A DNA stretch of 64,000 bases. Source: Asticcacaulis solisilvae. GTDB lineage: Bacteria > Pseudomonadota > Alphaproteobacteria > Caulobacterales > Caulobacteraceae. The stretch lies in assembly GCF_017875235.1 (NCBI RefSeq), contig NZ_JAGGMI010000002.1, positions 186,001 through 250,000 of the forward strand, read 5' to 3'. The notes under the pieces are model-generated. The model did no database searches, was not told the origin of the DNA, and worked only from the letters and a program-made list of their open reading frames with translations. Positions within the stretch are counted from its first letter, which is position 1. Every line of letters starts with the position of its first letter. A program made the position numbers and the translations under genes. Shown here in pieces: positions 61,362 to 64,000 of this stretch.

Positions 61362-61817
61362 CTACGCCGTCTTCGGAAAGAGCGTTTCCGCGCGGCCTTC
61401 AAAACAGGCCATCAGCTTGGACACGGCCTTGTCGAAATTGGCCTTGAGGAATCCGGTCAGGAACGGGTTCTTGAATTCAAAATCCATCTGCAGGGACGCG
61501 CGGCAACCCTTGCCTGCCTCTTCAAATTTCCACTCGCAATTCAACCGCTTGAAGGGCCCTTTTAACAGGGTGATCGAGATGGTGCGGTTGTTGGCGTCGC
61601 GCGTCACGCGTGTCGAAAAGCGTTCGGACAGGAACTTGAATCCCACACCCGCCTCGGCATCAAAGCGCGTTACGCCCTCGGACAGGCCTGTGCGATTGCT
61701 CACCCGCATCGAGGTGATCCACGGAATATAGTCCGGGTACTTCTCGACGTCGGCGACCATCTCGAACAGCTTGTCGGCGGCGAACGGCAGGACCCGATCG
61801 AAACTGACCTTGGTCAT
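61362..61817 (-). CDS. COQ10/RatA-like START-domain ubiquinone-binding protein
   Basis: The 151-aa polyketide-cyclase/SRPBCC-fold protein has the family opening FAADKLFEMVADVEKYPDYI PWI-type (ADKLFEMVADVEKYP, DYIPWITSMRV) and LLKGPFKRLNCEWKFEE. The eukaryotic homologue Coq10 binds ubiquinone and supports its delivery to respiratory complexes. The older name RatA (toxin) for E. coli homologues is not needed here. It shares one base with the lipA stop, the common alphaproteobacterial lipA-coq10 pair. Confidence 0.9.
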   Translation of the reverse strand: MTKVSFDRVLPFAADKLFEMVADVEKYPDYIPWITSMRVSNRTGLSEGVTRFDAEAGVGFKFLSERFSTRVTRDANNRTISITLLKGPFKRLNCEWKFEEAGKGCRASLQMDFEFKNPFLTGFLKANFDKAVSKLMACFEGRAETLFPKTA

Positions 61818-62776
61818 TATTTGGCCTTCGCAGCGCGAGCAGCCCGCAGACGTTCGAAATCCTCACCGGCGTGGTGCGATGACCGCGTCAAGGGCGACGA
61901 CGACACCATCAGGAAGCCTTTGGCGCGGGCGATCGCTTCGTAGGCCTTGAACTCGTCCGGCGTCACAAAGCGGTCGATGGCGGCGTGCTTGCGCGTCGGC
62001 TGGAGGTACTGGCCGATGGTGATGAAATCGATGCCGGCCGAACGCATGTCGTCCATGACCTGCATGACCTCTTCGCGCGTTTCGCCAAGGCCGACCATGA
62101 TGCCCGACTTGGTGAACTGCTGAGGATCGCGCTCCTTGACGCGCTCCAGCAGACGCAGGCTGTGGTAATAGCGCGCGCCGGGGCGGATCTTAAGATAGTT
62201 GCGCGGCACGGTTTCCAGGTTGTGGTTGAACACGTCCGGCTTGGCATCGATGACGATTTCCGCCGCACCGTCCTTGCGCAGGAAATCGGGCGTGAGAATT
62301 TCAATGGTGGTCTTCGGCGACTGGGCGCGGATCTGGCGCACCACTTCGGCGAAGTGCCAGGCGCCGCCATCGGCCAGGTCGTCGCGGTCGACCGAGGTAA
62401 TGACGACGTGCGACAACTTCATCAGCGCGACGGTTTCGCCGACGCGGCGCGGCTCGTCGGTGTCGAGCGGCTGGGGCAAACCGGTCTTGACGTTGCAGAA
62501 GGCGCAGGCGCGTGTGCAGGTATCGCCCATGATCATGATGGTCGCATGGTTCTTTGACCAGCACTCACCGATGTTCGGACAGGCCGCCTCTTCGCATACC
62601 GTCACCAGCTTGGCGTCGCGGACGATCTTCTGTGTTTCATTATAGCCGGGCGATCCAGGGGCGCGCACGCGCAGCCATTCGGGTTTCTTCTGGATCGGCG
62701 AATCGGGACGGTTCTGCTTTTCGGGGTGACGCAGCTCACGCGGAGTGGCATCGACGCGATTAATAAGGGTGACCAT
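61817..62776 (-). CDS. lipA: Lipoyl synthase
   Basis: This 319-aa radical SAM enzyme inserts sulfurs into octanoyl-proteins to make lipoyl cofactor. It has both 4Fe-4S motifs: auxiliary [13 protein letters not shown] and radical [11 protein letters not shown], plus the closing [10 protein letters not shown] with the conserved serine ligand. The N-terminal [11 protein letters not shown] is also typical. The upstream spacer (62777-62947) holds divergent promoters for this gene and the lipoprotein gene. Confidence 0.97.
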   Translation of the reverse strand: MVTLINRVDATPRELRHPEKQNRPDSPIQKKPEWLRVRAPGSPGYNETQKIVRDAKLVTVCEEAACPNIGECWSKNHATIMIMGDTCTRACAFCNVKTGLPQPLDTDEPRRVGETVALMKLSHVVITSVDRDDLADGGAWHFAEVVRQIRAQSPKTTIEILTPDFLRKDGAAEIVIDAKPDVFNHNLETVPRNYLKIRPGARYYHSLRLLERVKERDPQQFTKSGIMVGLGETREEVMQVMDDMRSAGIDFITIGQYLQPTRKHAAIDRFVTPDEFKAYEAIARAKGFLMVSSSPLTRSSHHAGEDFERLRAARAAKAK

Positions 62777-62947
62777 GGCTCAACTGCTTGTGCGGGCACA
62801 CGTCTGCCCCACACCTAATTGGGCGTATTGCCTGAATTTATCAAGTCAAATCCGCTGTTGCGCGACGACATGACACGTGAAGAAACATCACCGGAGTGTC
62901 ACGCGCCGGTCATAGCCGATCACGGGAATCTGAGTTATAGATAACGC

Positions 62948-63904
62948 ATGTCCCCTTCTCTTCGTCCCTGGCTTCACCTCGCCGCGCTGGGCCTTGCCCT
63001 GGCCGTTGGCGCATGCTCGAAGCCGGGCGCCGGCGAGAAGCAGCCGGGACAGGCCTTCCTCGACAGCCAGATCCCGCCCGGCCTGTCGCCGCAATACTTT
63101 CCGCCGCAAGGCTTTGTCTGGGGCGGCTACCGCAACGGCTCCCTACCTGAGGCGCGCTACGGCGTGGCCTCGCCGCCCGTCAATCCACGCGCCCAGGTCC
63201 TGATCCTGGCCGACGCCGACTATCCGGCGGAAACCTATTTCGAGCTGGCCAACCAGTTGCTCGATGAAGGCTACGGCGTCTGGCTGTTCGAAGTGCCGGG
63301 CCAGGGCGGCGCGGGCCAGTATTCCGGCCAGAAACAGGCGGTCTTCACGCGAAGCTATCGCGACGGACAGATGGCGGTCATCGGCTTTATCCGCGACATC
63401 ATCCACCCGACGCCCGAAAAGCCCCTGTTCATCGTCGGCACCGGTTACAGCGCGCTCAATGCCCTGTCATTATCGACCACTGCCAAGGACAAGACCTTGG
63501 CCGGCTTCGTCGCCTACGCGCCTTATCTTGGCCAGGACATCCAGCCAGGCGCCGAATGGCACTCAACCGACGTTACGACTGGCTACTGGGACGGCATCGC
63601 CCACGCCTGGCGCGCCTCTAATCCAGACCTGCGTTTACGGGTCAAGAGCGAGCCCTGGCGCACGCAGACTCACAAGGCCTGGTCCGATCTCAACAGCCTG
63701 CACCTGCCGGTCATCTCCCTGACGGCGCCAGCGGCTCCGGTGGTCGTCATCGCGCCGAAGGACGCCCCGCAAAGCCAGTCGGGGACGCTCACCGCCCTGT
63801 GCGCCCGGCTGTCCCAATGCCGCGTCGCAACGACCAGCGGCCCCGACACGCTTGGCGAAGACGTCGCGAGCTTTATCCGCGGCGTGCGCCCGGCTGTAAA
63901 ATAG
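62948..63904 (+). CDS. Lipoprotein with degenerate alpha/beta-hydrolase fold
   Basis: The 318-aa protein has a signal peptide with lipobox VGAC (Cys23). The rest resembles an alpha/beta-hydrolase (VLILADADYPAETYFELANQ, GYGVWLFEVPGQGGAGQYSG, then the elbow-like FIVGTGYSALNAL). The nucleophile elbow reads GYSAL rather than GxSxG, and a clear Asp/His pair is not visible, so catalysis is doubtful. It is probably anchored to the outer or inner membrane facing the periplasm. The name S33-like hydrolase would be an overcall. Confidence 0.7.
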   Translation: MSPSLRPWLHLAALGLALAVGACSKPGAGEKQPGQAFLDSQIPPGLSPQYFPPQGFVWGGYRNGSLPEARYGVASPPVNPRAQVLILADADYPAETYFELANQLLDEGYGVWLFEVPGQGGAGQYSGQKQAVFTRSYRDGQMAVIGFIRDIIHPTPEKPLFIVGTGYSALNALSLSTTAKDKTLAGFVAYAPYLGQDIQPGAEWHSTDVTTGYWDGIAHAWRASNPDLRLRVKSEPWRTQTHKAWSDLNSLHLPVISLTAPAAPVVVIAPKDAPQSQSGTLTALCARLSQCRVATTSGPDTLGEDVASFIRGVRPAVK

Positions 63905-63975
63905 TTGCCGGCTAACCGCGACTTAAGCATTCCGTGCGATGGTCTCACCGATAGATCGCTACCGGAGACGCCATC

Positions 63976-64000
63976 TTGTCCGTCCTTAGCCGCCTCAAGG
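63976..64000 (+). CDS. Possible start of a gene running off the window
   Basis: TTG at 63976, preceded by GGAGACGCC, opens a frame reading (M)SVLSRLK that continues past the end. The ribosome site and spacing are acceptable, but only eight codons can be read. No identity can be given. Confidence 0.25.

Overview
The window is a chromosomal segment of a GC-rich alphaproteobacterium, most likely Caulobacterales (Caulobacteraceae, possibly Asticcacaulis). The grounds are the nuo operon layout, a double cold-shock-domain protein, a PopA-like degenerate GGDEF protein, the dusB-ntrYX-hfq-hflX and sdhE-mfd gene sets, a small NDUFS4-like complex I subunit, and PhaC. The genus is an inference; no rRNA gene is present to confirm it. 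Nearly all of the window is ordinary core chromosome. There is no prophage, plasmid backbone, complete IS element or CRISPR array.

Layout. 1-10930 (+) is one long co-oriented run: the end of nuoG, nuoHIJKLMN, birA, coaX and the RNase J gene. 11201-13342 (-) is a PHA synthase with a long Lys/Ala/Pro tail. 13488-18601 (+) holds a small exported protein, glpX-recJ, tRNA-Glu, a double cold-shock protein and an exported DUF192 protein. 18699-19630 (+) carries two tRNA-Pro genes, the NDUFS4-like gene and tRNA-Arg. 19765-21994 (-) is phrB-sseA. 22128-23809 (+) is an envelope pair, a GT2 glycosyltransferase and an LpxL-type acyltransferase. 23806-30205 holds recG (-) diverging from sdhE-mfd-GNAT (+). 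30218-34579 (-) holds popA, tusA, a Tat-exported GH5 mannanase and a methyltransferase.

34742-37271 is the most irregular part. It contains a 51-aa membrane protein, a 196-bp inverted-repeat element, an Arg/Asp/Tyr-rich disordered protein, an AT-richer orphan gene and tRNA-Ser. 37472-41600 (+) is rlpA, tmk, holB, tatD and a metallo-hydrolase. 41651-46124 holds a small membrane protein, an overlapping serine hydrolase/histidine kinase/response regulator operon, a truncated oxidoreductase and a small orphan gene. 46216-50626 holds a ROK repressor diverging from a GPH-family sugar transporter, then mazG and an HxlR regulator. 50623-58143 (-) is the dusB-ntrY-ntrX-dat-hfq-hflX run, with ntrBC absent between dusB and ntrY. 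58232-64000 holds GNAT-ispDF, sodB, the cinA C-terminal domain gene (+), COQ10-like/lipA (-), and a lipoprotein (+).

How the genes work together. The nuo genes plus the NDUFS4-like subunit, sdhE, the COQ10-like gene and lipA support aerobic respiration and its cofactors. recJ, recG, mfd, phrB and holB cover DNA repair and replication. popA, ntrYX, hfq, RNase J and the cold-shock protein form a regulatory layer. The mannanase and the ROK/GPH transporter pair point to plant-polysaccharide use.

No complete new system is proven here. The best leads are the tailed PhaC, the hydrolase/kinase/regulator operon with a hairpin over its ribosome-binding site, the TIR-bounded 196-bp element, TAGAGC repeats that supply gene stop codons, and the R/D/Y-rich protein.
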